From: Phoronis australis
Taxonomy: Eukaryota > Phoronida > Phoronidae
NCBI GenBank assembly: GCA_002633005.1
Contig: NMRA01000207.1
Location: 333,470-397,469, forward strand
Length of the DNA stretch: 64,000 nt
Direction: 5' to 3'
The notes beneath the pieces were generated by a model. That model saw nothing but the letters and a program-made list of their open reading frames with translations, had not been told where the DNA came from and made no database searches. Position 1 is the stretch's first letter. Each line of letters opens with the position of its first letter. The translations under genes and the position numbers were made by a program. Positions 13,491 to 25,733 of this stretch are shown here, in pieces.

Positions 13491-14911
13491 GCAACACCAA
13501 TAGTATTTCTAATGATATATTTATTTGAGTCCAAAACTCCATATAATTCTTGATTGCTCGAACACAAAAGAATAAGTAAAACAAAATAATGATACAATCA
13601 GTATATATGTGGGATGAAAACCTCTCTGCTTGAGCCCGCGCAAACAAAACCTTGTCATTGCGCAATCAGTGGTGGTTTTCAGGTCTTTCGGATTTATGAT
13701 TGAAGTTGAGAAATCGACCAATTTTTAATAACAGATTCGCTTTACGTCTGTATGTCTGTACACCAAGAAAAATATTCGATTACAGCCAATAATTGTCTTC
13801 ACTCGTCAGGTGGCGTATCATTTTGGTGAACCGTGGACATGGACTAGAGGAACAACTGAGATCTAATTTCTTGTCGATTTTTATATGATTAAATGGCTTA
13901 TTCCACATGACACCACTACGACGTACCTCTTTGGCTCCATTGTGAACGTGCCAACTGGAATTAAAAGGTACCGCTTTATTTTAGTTTATGCAAAAGAAAT
14001 TGTTTTTTTGTTTTGTTTTTTTTTTTGTTGCAAGAAATCTCGTTTTATTGAAGGCAATCTTTTCTGTGGCTAAATCGTCAGAAATGATGTTTTTGGGAGG
14101 CTTTGTTAGCCACTGACCTTATGTAACCAGTGGGCGCATTTGGTCCCTGACTGTTGGTCGGGGTTGAGCAAGTCATCATACGTTGTAAGCGAAGTACGGG
14201 ATCACGATGGCTTTGCTCGTGTCTTGCGTCCACGAAACGTGCCCCGATCAGCGACATCGATTAATTTTCAAACCCAAACAAAGTCCAAGATTTTCCCTCA
14301 CGAAACGGATTAAAACCATTGCAACTTGACAATGGTGTGTTTATGTGTACGAAAACACAGACTACTTGCGCGAGCTCGCGTGATTGGCTTCGTTGTGGCC
14401 AACTCTGACATTCTTGTGTAATTATGACCACACCTCTTCGCTGTATTTGTTATTTGTTTTTCATTATAAATTATTAGAGTCATATTAAAGCCAGCACTCG
14501 ACGGAGCGGTAATTTCTAAATGTCGTAGTCTTGACTAGTGGTGAAGTATAGGTGCGACGTTTTTTTGTTTCCGTAGACAATATTGAGGTTCGCACATGAA
14601 GTGAACATTAAGTAATCAGCTTGGGAGAACAAAACTTAGCAAATTTTGACAAGTTTCTTTTTAGAAGCGGAAGCTTTGCGTTTTTAATAATACTGCTAAG
14701 AGTGTAACGTAGAAAATAAATCTGAAACTAAATAAGGCGATCCAGATCCTCTCATGGATAATATTGTTTCACGAAATGTAGAATGTCTATACATATTAAA
14801 TGTCAATTGTCATACAGTGCTTGATTTTACTTTATTTCTGTTACTATTGACGAAGGATGTCATTTTATCCAAAAATTTCAGTTGATCCATTGTTGTTGTT
14901 TTATTTACCTA

Positions 14912-14969
14912 TACATATATATACATACATACATACATACATACATACATACATACATACATACATACA

Positions 14970-15005
<36 letters not shown>

Positions 15006-15008
15006 TAT
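14912..15008. repeat. (ACAT)n microsatellite
   Basis: About 20 near-perfect ACAT units flanked by TA-dinucleotide runs. The plus-strand ORF with a Thr-Tyr-Ile-His repeat across it is an artefact. Confidence 0.95.
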
Positions 15009-15893
15009 GCTAAGAGTGCGCACACAAGAGAACTTTCACTGTTAGCTTCTAAATCTAATCAAGGATTTTCACGTACAAAACGTTCATTCTAATTACCACA
15101 TTATTTATTTTTGTAACATCAAGTAGTATATGAATAGAGGGATCCGTCTCTATGTTTCGTTCCAAAATTTTAGTAACGAAACATTTACCAGCTCAGTTTC
15201 TAGACTTTTAACCAATAAAACTGATTTTAATATTCCCTAAAATTATGTTGCTAATAACATTGTTTAAAGACACTTGCTCCCCCTGGAGGAGGATTTTCAA
15301 AAGTTTATTCATGATGTCTCGTGGTATCGGAAATTACACCACGTTTCAGCATCGATTTGGCAGTGAGCTACTCAATACATGTAATTTGCCTTGGGATACT
15401 TGACTGATCGCATTTGTCTTGATAATTTTTCGCTTTTATCGCTAAGGTACCTTTAACAAAACTACAAGACTGATGAGTATGTTTGTGAAATAGAGTTACG
15501 CGTAACCTCTACATGTGTCATGACTGAGAAAATGCCGTTTTAAGATATAGGTTGTCAAATAATCTCGGCAGTCCAAGTTGTAGACCTGTATGCATTACCA
15601 TGCATCTACGTTCATAGAATGTACTATACATAAATTTCGTTTAGATTATTATCACTAAGTGCAGTTTATCCGTCGAAAGTGATACACGAAACATGTACGA
15701 TAACTAATTCACACATGAAATTGTTTCAACCATATGTTTGGTCGCAAACGTGTTCTGGCTGGATTCGTGTGATCACGGATGCATGAAAGCTTTCCCTCTG
15801 ATAGTTTAAACAAGTTAACAAGCACAGACTTAGGCGAATATAATTTCCCCGTAGGAAGATCGAATCACCGTACTCCTGCAGCAGCATCCGGAA

Positions 15894-16870
15894 CACCTCG
15901 GGTATTTTCGTAGCCTCAAATATTCCTTCGAGCGTGTTTCACATCTGCGCATGTGCAAACTTCAAACCAAACAGCCAAAGGGATTTGATGAAGAGACGGT
16001 TAAAATCATGGTTTCAGCCATGAGGTTTCACAAGTCATGCACAACGTTATCAACCCTTAGTCTGCATTATTTCAAGCCTGTTATCACAAGTGTATCACGG
16101 CGCATTCGGCGGTATTCTTGCTGTAACGATTTAAGTTCACACAGATATGAAGCAGATATGAAAAACCTCCCAAGCACTTAGGGTATATTCATTCCCCCAA
16201 ATTATCAATCGGAGGTGTTCCATGTCTACGCATGTGCTAACTTTCATCAGAACGGCAAGTCATGTGACTTTCAAAATGGAATACACCGGAATATCTAATA
16301 CGAGATACGGAAACAGGATAAAACGTGAAATAGCATATCACGTACTAAGATTGTTAAGCAGCTAGCCATGATTTTAATCGTCTGTTAACCGTATGCCTTT
16401 GCTGTTCTGATTGAAGTTCGCTTTTGGGCAGATGTCAAACACCTCTGACGAAGGATAATTTGAGCCCACGAAAAAAACCCGAGGTGCTCCGAATGCCTCA
16501 ACATCTCTTGGACGCGTTTCATAGGCCTAACTGTGCATGTGCGAACTTCAGTCATTGCATCATATCATGTGACTCTCAAAATGGAGAATATCGTCGAATA
16601 CCTCTGCGATAACAATTTTAAACCAAGAGATAACAGAAGATCTGGAAGCTGATTGATCAAAAATGACGTCGTCTACGACTGTTGAGGCCTTCAAAGTCGT
16701 GATTTGACCCCCTGTTGACCAAATTCTTTTGACATAATGATTGAAGTTTGCACATGCGTATATAAGACTGAAACACCGAGGAATAATTGGGGGATACGAA
16801 AATATCCGAAGCGTTGGGGATGCCCTGAGGAATAATTCGAATCCACGAAATTACCCGACGTGTTCCAGAT
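15894..16870. repeat. cluster of diverged direct and inverted repeats
   Basis: A block with GGGTATTTTCGTA ... GCGCATGTGCAAACTTC at 15894-15966 recurs inverted at 16741-16815. Related direct copies containing CATGTGC(T/G)AACTT lie near 16205-16245 and 16525-16555. A further direct pair sits at about 16450-16490 and 16825-16865 (AATAATTcGAatCCACGAAA-like). The arrangement suggests nested, decayed transposon pieces. Exact borders are uncertain. Confidence 0.5.
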
Positions 16871-17628
16871 GGCACCAGTTCCACTACATGCATTCATACG
16901 ACGAGGATATCTTTGATTGTGTCTTGCCAAACAAAACAAGAACTATAAATACCGCCCTTTAAGTCAACTGTTTTGTAAACAGAACGCGATCGAAACTAAA
17001 ACTGAGATGCTGTTATTTTGCGACGTTCCGAAATATCGGTGAGAATTAGATCTTAGAACAAACAACCAAATCGCCCAAACACAATACCAAAAAAAATTTC
17101 CGTTGCTCTAGATTGATCATAATTCAGTCTACATTCACGTGCGTTGTTATTTGAACAACCAAACATAAGAATTTGTAAAACTACGATTTCAACCTCGAAT
17201 ATAATAACTTGAGCATCGTTGTTGAATTTCAATAGATGATTTCTATTTGAGTTTACTAAAGGATAACTGCATTCTAAATGCCGTGACTGAGTGCGCGTTT
17301 GGTTGGGTAAATATATTTTCTGAAATAAGTCAACTCTTACATTGTGCGCTATGAAGAAAACTCTCTCTAAATGTCTTGATGTTAATCTACGTCACGACAG
17401 CGTCACAAATATGACTGCGCAGACTTCTATTCAAACTCTTCCTCATTTCGATTGTTCTAAGCTATCTTGGCAAAGATGGCTTCAGTATCAACGTCAAGAC
17501 AGCATTTTAATACGTGTAGATGTAAAGGAATAAGAAATGACAATGACTATTGGCGTAGCCAGAGGTACGTATCTAGAGGTGCCGAACGCGAAATTGTTGG
17601 CGCCCGGGGTAGGCTAAAATGACAGTGG

Positions 17629-18024
17629 CCGGTTGTATGAAGCAGTCCCAAGTAGGGACTCAACTACTCAACTAAGTTCCCTGAGTCTTTTTGCGTATTT
17701 GTGTCTTTGTGGACTCACAGATGCAATATTTATCTGTCATTCCATCTTTATTATGAGCTCCTCTTTGATTAATTAGCCCAAATTTCATTGAAAATAAATA
17801 TTGACTCAGTCCTTAAATTGGGGATGTTGCATGTAAAGATCGTTAATTATTTTCGACAATATTGACAATTCAACGTAGAGTTCACTTTCCTTTTGTATCA
17901 AAGTCAAACGTTGACGCAGTAATGAAACTAAAACAATGCAATAAAGGACAATCGATGTTTTCACAAGTCCAAAAATACTTAGTTGAGTCCCTATTTGGGA
18001 ATGTTTCAAGCAAATGAGCACCGG
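17629..18024. mobile_element. MITE, family with CCGGTTGCATGAAACAGTCCC ends, copy 1
   Basis: The left end (CCGGTTGTATGAAGCAGTCC) and the inverted right end share a terminal repeat of about 40 bases that includes CAGTCCCAAATAGGGACTCAA. The interior is noncoding and matches a second copy at 57496-57923 along its whole length. This copy is more decayed, with the outermost right-end bases diverged, so the right border is approximate. Confidence 0.75.
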
Positions 18025-19577
18025 CAACCTCTATGCACGTTGCGAACAGAACAGGCCAAACACAAAACTGAAATTCGTTTCGTCCAGCCAGACAGCTTTT
18101 TTGCAATAAGTAGAGCGTCCGTTGCTCCTTTGCACCCCCCGTGACTACGTCAGTGAAAACGACTATGCCATGAAAAAAATCTGAGCTTACCTCGTCTGGC
18201 CACTTTCTTTTTGCATTCTTTTTAAATGAAATCGACGAGGAAAACTGTGTAGTGACAACCTCAGTTACCTCTCTTCAAATGAAAACGTTGTTTCAGCAAT
18301 TTGTATGTTATCTTTTGGCACCAAACGGCTTTTCTTTCCAATCTTTCATGAGCGGCTGTAGATCGGACCTCGATCGTGCCATGTGGAGTAGAGCGATGGA
18401 CGAATCTTAACCTCGTTACAGTAACTCTGTTTTCGATCGAGAATCCACACCTTGCTTAGATTCGCGATAAAATGTGTGTCTTATTTTGTGAAAACACATC
18501 CGACATATTCCCCACGCATGGTTTTTAAATCTAGAAAATGTTGTTACGTTCATAACAATGTTTAGAACGATTTCTCAAAAGTTCACGCGGCAAATTATGA
18601 TGATATGAACCGCATGTGTACACATGATGTGAATAACGTCTGATGTCGGTACTGAAATTTGAAAATATATCGGAAACTTGGGACATCGTAGAAACAGTTT
18701 GGAAGAACTAGAACGGTATGAATAAAAAGGAAGTTTGCAACCCCCAGATTTCGATGATCATCACGCTTTTGATGAGCGCTACTTCATAGTTTGGGGGCAG
18801 CAGATTATATTATGCTCGATATTTCATTTTCAACAAAACCATACGGCTTGACTCGGTGCCAAACGGGCCAAAGGCGACGAAAATTCCAAACCTGGGAATC
18901 ATTGTGTTGAACACCAACCAAGCCAGATGTCTCGGATAAAAAACGTGTTTTTCGTTAAACATGCGCGCCTTACATGGTTGGCGTTTTAGATCAAAATATC
19001 TCGCAGAAGGCTCCTTTTGTTTTTGCGATCAACGCGAAATGTTTTAAACATGTTCGACGGTGATTTACAGAGGAATCAAACTGTGATTTTTTCACAAAAG
19101 GAAAGACGGTTACATTATCGCGAGATGGTAAACCCATCACACGTCCGGTGCATGCGAATGTCATTAGTGGATGTTCTATAGCGTGAATGTAGTTCTCGCT
19201 TTGTGGATGTTAGCAAAAACAATTGAATATGAATCAGGCATAGGGTTTTACATGTTGCACACGAAGCAGGATTATTATCTGCCGGGGAGGCCTCCGTGTC
19301 CTTTTGATATCCCGATTGAGGGTTTTGTTTTCCCGCTCGTTATGATACAAATTTTGTTGTGACTTACGACGCACACGTGTCACGCAGCGATTATAAAACC
19401 TTCACATCGATCGTGATTGGAGTGAAAAGAGATCTAATATGACCTTACGTCAAATCTTGAAATTGTTCGCACTTGCGTAACGTCTACTGTGGTTACAAAT
19501 AAAAGAAGCGGCATATTACTTTAAAAGTCGTGTTCGTTACCGTGTCCTGCGGTGACGTCTATTTCAGTTATCTAAGG
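18025..19577. other. gene-free intergenic stretch
   Basis: No coding or RNA gene signal recognised. Short ORFs only. Confidence 0.5.
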
Positions 19578-20092
19578 TGACACTCTCGCTGGTTCCCTGC
19601 GTGCCACTAACCAGCACGCAGGTAGCACGCGCTTTATCATTGGTTGATATAACCTCGGCAATCATTGGTTAGATTTTCAGCACCGTGAGAAAACGGCGGA
19701 CAAACGATTTTTAGCCTTCATGCAAGTGTCGTAGCAGCAACTATTTCGTTTCTGCAGTGATGCTAAGAGCCACATGCACATATATGTACAATAAACACGG
19801 CAACGTAAACTAAAGTCAGAGACAGTAGAAAGATGCACTCTGAAATGGAGCGACCACAATTTTCTGGGATTCACATTTCTTGAACATGAATTTTAAGCAC
19901 AAATTTGTCTGTACAACAGACCCCATTACACTTACATATCAGTCATGCCAGTTTGTTTGCGTAAAGCGCTGCCTGGTGAGCATTCGGACAGCCAATCAGA
20001 AACGCCGGTGTAAAATAAATTTCCCGAGGAAAATTAAGTGATGCTGGATACCCCCTAGCGGCACGCAGGGAACCAGCGAAAGGGTACACTTT
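19578..20092. mobile_element. MITE-like element with ~35-bp terminal inverted repeats
   Basis: The ends share TCGCTGGTTCCCTGCGTGCC followed by (A/G)CTA, in inverted orientation (left about 19586-19609, right about 20056-20080). The whole unit is about 515 bp. A minus-strand ATG ORF of 122 codons (19943-20311) overlaps its right end but crosses the border and shows no family motif, so I treat it as chance. No clear target duplication is visible. Confidence 0.6.
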
Positions 20093-23000
20093 GTGTTGTT
20101 CGAAAGGAAGTTGCTTTGCGTGAGCCATTGCAAAGTTTTTGTGAGTTTTGTAGACCCGATGAAATATGCCTATAATTGTGCGACCGACTCTACGCCAACT
20201 GCTTTGAATATGGTTAATGAAATTTTGGTTTTCAACTGTTGTTAAGTGAACAACTTCCTTAAAGGCATTCCTTCCAATTTCGACCTCTTTAAAACAGAGA
20301 TTGAGATCCATTAGTCGAATAATTTCAAATTCAAATTTTCAAAATTAAAAAAATAATATAATTTCGTTTACTAGGAATATCGTGAGTTGCAGCTTATATA
20401 TATTTGCGTTTTTAATTGTCAACTTTTATGAGTTTATTCATCATCATTTGTGACTAATTAGTTTGAGTTTTAATTTACGTTTTAACTAAATTCAGACGGT
20501 AAAGTAGCTTTAAATATTATAGAGGACCAATAGGCGGTACACTTTCGGTATTCAGGGCAAGTGGTCGGCCAGATGCGAGACACGCACCTGCTGCGGAACG
20601 GTTACACAAATTTAACTAAAATTCGAAACAAATGTAACAAAAGATTTCATGGAATCGCTCGAGTGGTGTTACACATATGGAAATGGAAATGGTTCCACGC
20701 TGCTGTCTCATATAACAATGGTAAATGTGTCGCCTATAATTCACGGGTTTCTCTGTACCGAAAAATAAGATAGCCGCTACCTAAGACTGAATGCTCTATA
20801 CGAGGCAGTTTTATTTTATTTTGTTCACGAAGTAACTCGCGTACATTATCAGACAAGACAGTCATTGCCGTTTGTTAAGTTAATGTGAATTTTATGGGTT
20901 TTTGTTACCGAGGAAACGACGTTGGATGGTAAAACGATTGAAAGTAATTATGTAACAGTTTGATCAAATGGAAATGAGATAAACAGAGAATGCTGTGCTT
21001 TAAAAACATCTTAATCTGATTTCTGTTTCATCTTTGCAAAGTCGACTGTCATTGGTTACTGAGAGCGGGATTTATCGTTATTGTCTTCGTCGGAAATGTC
21101 ACCTGTGAAAACATCGTGAAGTCTTCGTCTCTGTGATCGGTCACGGCTTGGAAGGTTTTAGCTACTTGATTGGTCTTAACTGCAAAATTTACACAGAAGA
21201 GCCCAAGTTCCAACAATCAGTGAATTACATCATGTCACTCTACATATATTTTGGATATGTATATATGTTGGATTTTCGCTTTAAAATGTCGCAAAAATTA
21301 ATCTATTGTTTATTGTGGCGAAACACAATGTTTGGCCTGAAAAGTAACTTCTGATACTTTTTTCACAAAGTGTTAGCGCTGACTTTTAATAGACTTTGAC
21401 AAAACAACCGGGAAAAAGTACCGGAAAGCTCGGAATAGAATGAATCCATCAACAAATTAATATCAAATTTCTGAAAGATGAATTAGGTGTTCCGTATCAG
21501 TTCTTGATTGAGACTGGGTAAAAACAATACGGTGATTTGCATTGATTCGTCAAGGTATATATTTGTCATAGATGTGTCATCGAATTTAATTTCCTGAGGA
21601 TTGAGTCACGAATATTGTGGTCACTTCAGTGCTTCGTTCAGCTCCCATGAGATGTCCGACAATCGCGTCATTTCGAAGTCCACGTTCCAACTCGAGACCA
21701 GAGAACCGATGGTTCAGTTAGAATCGCGGCTCTCTCTGCAGGGTGTATCAAGAATGTCTTTCGCTCATGTACAGTGCCATTATTCCAGGCGCATGCGCAC
21801 GAACTTCGCTGAGAAAACGGGTTAATTGTAAACTAACGTGATCACCGACCTGCCGTATAGTGTCAACCAAATTATAAAAAGGAGCTTACCAGTTACTTTT
21901 TTAAACTGTTCTATAGCAGGCCTACACGCTTTGTCTTATTAAATCATCACAGAAATCAACACCGCAATATCAAAATGTAATAATTATGTACAAAATTTAT
22001 TCAAGAATCCTTAGCTATGAAGGTTAACTAACTTAATTTCGCGTCATGTCAATTTGTACGGAATATCAAACGGACAGGCCCGTTCACTGAACACCAAGCT
22101 CGAAGACACTACGCGAGAAGAGCTAGTGCGATCACGTGCTTCGCTTGTAATTTCGTGGCAAGATCTCACGAAGGAAATGCAGAACAGTATTAGCCTTATA
22201 ATCCTTGGGCGACAAGGTCACCGTTGTGTTCACAAGTAGATTTATGTCGCTGAATCTCCGGCGCACTTCGGATCGTTCGCGTTCTTTTATTTCAGTTGTC
22301 ATAGCGACACCAGGCGATAATCTCATTATTACACAGAAACCTTGTGTGTCGTTGGTTGACACCCCGGAGTTGGCGCGTGACTCAGTACCCCGGTGGCCAT
22401 ACTCTCAGTGCCCAGTTTTAAAGGGGTGTGCCGCGGAACTCTTGAAAGGTCGCCTATTGGAAACCTTTATCCTAATATAATGCCTCATTGTTGTTTCCCA
22501 ACAGTTTTGCCCCGTCGTCACGAATGTGTCTTTACAGCGCATGTCCAGAGATTATGACCGATCGGAAACAGCTGTTTCGTTTTTCGCAAAAATATATCTC
22601 AACGGAATTCTATGTGACAAAATGGGCCATGGCGTGCAATGTTTTGTTTAAAAGCTTATGATTTAAAAGGGTACATCCTAGCATACTTGAGCAATCTTCG
22701 GAGGAGCCACATAACCCGAACTGCACGGATTCCGAATATTCTCCACAACGTATGTACACTGCCATCAAACGCTAATGCCCGAGCCACGCCTGAAAACAAC
22801 GCAACATCGTGTAACATCGTGCAACATCGTACAACGTCGTGCACACCAGTGTCCTCATGAGCAGGAACACCGATAAGCAGTCTTAAAATTGCAAACTGCA
22901 ACTATCATTTAGTATTAAACTTTTGAATGTTTCCTCCCTCTAGAAGAAAGCATAGGTGAACAGCTTTCGCTAAAATAATTATATTTTTAAAATTATATGA

Positions 23001-24611
23001 ATTATATGAAAGAATCACCATCTGTCTTCTTAAACATTAAAAGGCAAATCCTGCCGAGCACCTTCTACCGGTATTTGCGTACTGTCTGTCTTTTCCACAG
23101 TTGACGGTTAAATACATGTAGCAATCGCCTGACGCTTATATAAATGTCTTCAAAGACTACCTATCATCGAATTTTATAGCGTTTTTATTTGGTTACTATT
23201 AGTCGAATGCTGTTCAACCTTGAGCAGTCGGAAGACAGGCACTCGAGGCAGAGTGATGCCAAGATTGTATAAGTATTTTGGTATTCAACAAGTTATGAAG
23301 GATTTTGTGAGTTGATTCCGGTGTGCAGTTTCAGGCGTAATGCCGGAAGAAGCGAAATGATCTCATATTTTAAGGTTTTGTCAACATACAGTATGCTGGC
23401 TGTGTCTGGCCAAACACAAACTACTATTTTTGTGTTTTCCTCTTGCATAATTCATAAATGTATGTGTTTGGTAAGAAATTCCTGACAATTTGTTATATAA
23501 CTTAAGAAATCCTGGTCCACGGCCGTGAGAGAACAACGAAAATTTCGACTGCATAACTGATTCAAGCTATGTTCGCAGTTATGGGATCGTGGCTCAAATT
23601 TGAAAGAGCAGTTCGATATCAATAAGTGTGAAATGCTTATAAAAATCTGTGTTTTCCTCTGAAAATGGTCAACAGTTCTCCAAAAGAGACAATCGTTTCC
23701 GGCTTTTTCTCACTACTGAAACGAAACGTGTTATTGAATTAAGCTTACAAACGATGACATCTCAAATCTGTTCTCCCCATGATGATAAAGAACATTAGAA
23801 AGTTTCAAAATACATCCAGTTTTGACGTGGTTGGCCCACTCGTACAACACTGTGATTCTTTTTAATGGCAGAAATTCGTGAAAACTATCCTACCAAGAGG
23901 AACTTTGAGTCAAATTTGCGAGACATAATTTCGTAATTTCCATGATTAAGGGCACTCAAAATGACATGTTTTTACATTCCCAGTGCCCCAAATATATATA
24001 TATAATCGGAAAAGGGGGTATATAAACGGAAATTGTGTCACTTGCACGTCACCGATTCGGAAATTTTGAAGGATACCTTTGCGAATACAGTTCAAGTTCC
24101 GTCGCCACCGAGAGTAGCGACATCTACCGACATAGAATATTGTTTTTCTTTGACATCCGCTTACATTGTTTCTTTGAGAACAAACTACAAACTCAAAAAC
24201 ATTTTAATTGTGGCTCATCCATGTGGCTAAATTCGCGAAATTTTAGGAGTATATGCCCAAGGTTGCTTTTTTGGGAAGCGTTCTTTACGGAAAATCTTGG
24301 AAAGTGGGAGTGAAATGCAACTAAAGTCACCCAGAAACACCGAACCATACACTTTGCCTTTTGCCATAAAACAAAAATCCTCAACAGTTGTGTTTTAACA
24401 CAATTTAAAAATTGTAGGAAATTTCGTGGAAACAAAAAGCATGAATTATAGTAATCTCTCAATTTCTCAGATATTATTGACAAAAATAGACGGTAGATTT
24501 GTTTTTCCGTGATTGTTAAGACCAGTAAACAAATCACAAATTATGATTACCGTCAAAGTTCAAAAACAACTTGAAGGACATATGTATAATTTTATTAATA
24601 AAATATCGCGA
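20093..24611. other. gene-free stretch before the tRNA array
   Basis: No protein or RNA gene recognised. It is AT-rich in places (for example 20330-20420, 22975-23010 and the TATATATA near 23995). Confidence 0.5.
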
Positions 24612-24684
24612 GCTCCTGTAGTGTAGCGGTTATCACGTCTGCTTTACACGCAGAAGGTCCCTGGTTCGAGCCCAGGCAGGAGCA
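24612..24684 (+). tRNA. tRNA-Val (anticodon TAC)
   Basis: A full cloverleaf is visible: acceptor GCTCCTG/CAGGAGC with discriminator A, anticodon stem TCTGC/GCAGA, loop TTTACAC giving anticodon TAC, and T-stem CCTGG/CCAGG. The internal promoter has A box TAGTGTAGCGG and B box GGTTCGAGCCC. It has no intron and no encoded CCA. It differs from its neighbours by one base in the anticodon, so it reads GUA rather than GUG codons. Confidence 0.95.
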
Positions 24685-24787
24685 ACAGTTTTAAGGGCTG
24701 TTGTTTCAATCAACAGACTTTTTTACCTAATACCCGATGCGAATACAATGTCTGATGACATGTTATCCACCACGAGTACGCAAACAA

Positions 24788-24860
24788 GCTCCTGTAGTGT
24801 AGCGGTTATCACGTCTGCTTCACACGCAGAAGGTCCCTGGTTCGAGCCCAGGCAGGAGCA
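24788..24860 (+). tRNA. tRNA-Val (anticodon CAC)
   Basis: Same cloverleaf as the first unit but with loop TTCACAC, anticodon CAC. All stems are intact and both A and B boxes are perfect. A T-run about 35 bases downstream can terminate Pol III. Confidence 0.95.
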
Positions 24861-24963
24861 ACAGTTTTAAGGGTTGTTGTTTCAATCAACAGACTTTTTT
24901 ACCTAATACCCGATGCGAATACAATGTCTGATGACATGTTATCCACCACGTGTACGCAAACAA

Positions 24964-25036
24964 GCTCCTGTAGTGTAGCGGTTATCACGTCTGCTTCACA
25001 CGCAGAAGGTCCCTGGTTCGAGCCCAGGCAGGAGCA
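24964..25036 (+). tRNA. tRNA-Val (anticodon CAC)
   Basis: Identical in the mature region to the unit at 24788, with all stems paired and both internal promoter boxes intact. Confidence 0.95.
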
Positions 25037-25140
25037 ACAGTTTTAAGGGCTGTTGTTTCAATCAACAGACTTTTTAATCTAATGACCCTATGTGAATACA
25101 ATGTCTGGTGACATTTTATCCTCCATGAGTACGCAAACAA

Positions 25141-25213
25141 GCTCCTGTAGTGTAGCGGTTATCACGACTGCTTCACACGCAGAAGATCCCTGGTTCGAAC
25201 CCAGGCAGGAGCA
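25141..25213 (+). tRNA. tRNA-Val (anticodon CAC), one stem mismatch
   Basis: Acceptor and T-stem are intact, and the T-loop is TTCGAAC. The first anticodon-stem pair is broken (A27 opposite A43, from GTC to GAC in the left strand) and the variable loop changes G to A. It may still be functional. Confidence 0.8.
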
Positions 25214-25316
25214 ACAGTTGTAAGGGTTGTTATTTCAATCAACAGACTTTTTTACCTAATACCCGATGCGAATACAATGTCTGATGACATTTTATCCACC
25301 ACGAGTACGCAAACAA

Positions 25317-25389
25317 GCTCTTGTAGTGTAACGGTGATCACGTCTGCTTCACACGCAGAATGTCCTTAGTTCGAGCCCAGGCAAGAGCA
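25317..25389 (+). tRNA. tRNA-Val-like (CAC), diverged, perhaps a pseudogene
   Basis: The acceptor stem carries a matched double change (GCTCTTG with CAAGAGC), so pairing is kept. The T-stem is weakened (CTTAG against CCAGG: one mismatch and one wobble) and the D-loop and variable loop differ. The A box still fits (TAGTGTAACGG). The compensatory acceptor pair argues for past selection; the T-stem damage argues for decay. Confidence 0.6.
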
Positions 25390-25486
25390 ACAGTTTTATA
25401 GGTTATTGTTTCAAGCAATATACTTTTTTACCTTCCCGATGTGGATACAATGTCTGATGACACGTAATCCACAATTACGCAAACAA

Positions 25487-25559
25487 GCTCTTGTGGTGTA
25501 GCGGTTATCACATCTGCTTCACACGCAGAAGGTCCCTGGTTCGAGCCCAGGCAGGAGCA
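25487..25559 (+). tRNA. tRNA-Val (anticodon CAC)
   Basis: Acceptor GCTCTTG pairs with CAGGAGC through one T-G wobble. The anticodon stem, T-stem and B box match the intact copies. The A box is TGGTGTAGCGG, still within consensus. It is likely functional. Confidence 0.8.
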
Positions 25560-25660
25560 ACAGTTTTAAGGGCTGTTGTTTCAATCAACAGACTTTTTAA
25601 TCTAATGACCCTATGTGAATACAATGTCTGGTGACATTTTATCCACAACTAAGCAAACAA

Positions 25661-25733
25661 GCTCTTGCAGTATAGCGGTAATCACGTCTGCTTCACACGC
25701 AGAAGGTCATTGCTTCGAGTCCAGGCAGAAGAA
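25661..25733 (+). pseudogene. tRNA-Val pseudogene at the array end
   Basis: The anticodon arm and CAC are kept, but the 3' acceptor strand reads CAGAAGA, breaking at least two pairs with GCTCTTG. The T-stem left strand is ruined (TCATTGC), and the A box starts CAGTATAGCGG. The characteristic spacer is lost after this unit. Confidence 0.8.

Larger units (their letters stand above)
12863..15893. other. gene-free stretch with microsatellites
   Basis: Apart from the AAT/GAT and ACAT microsatellites listed separately I see no gene. ORFs are short and often generated by the repeats. Confidence 0.5.
24612..25733 (+). repeat. tandem array of seven tRNA-Val units, ~176-bp period
   Basis: The units start at 24612, 24788, 24964, 25141, 25317, 25487 and 25661 (spacings 176, 176, 177, 176, 170, 174). 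Each repeats a 73-nt tRNA plus a spacer of about 100 nt. The spacer begins with an imperfect dyad (AACAGTTTTAAGGGCTGTT, then CAATCAACAG) and a T6-T7 run that would serve as Pol III terminator. Divergence rises toward the right end, as expected if new units arise by unequal crossing-over and the edge copy decays. Confidence 0.95.

Noticed and set aside
13256-13597. Asn-rich and Ile-rich ORFs
   Set aside because: Translations of the AAT/GAT trinucleotide repeat.
19943-20311. 122-codon minus-strand ATG ORF
   Set aside because: It crosses the border of a MITE-like element and has no recognisable motif or signal.
24612-25733. Possible CRISPR-like array (regular repeats and spacers)
   Set aside because: The repeats are 73-nt tRNA-Val cloverleaves and the spacers are themselves conserved, in a eukaryotic genome.
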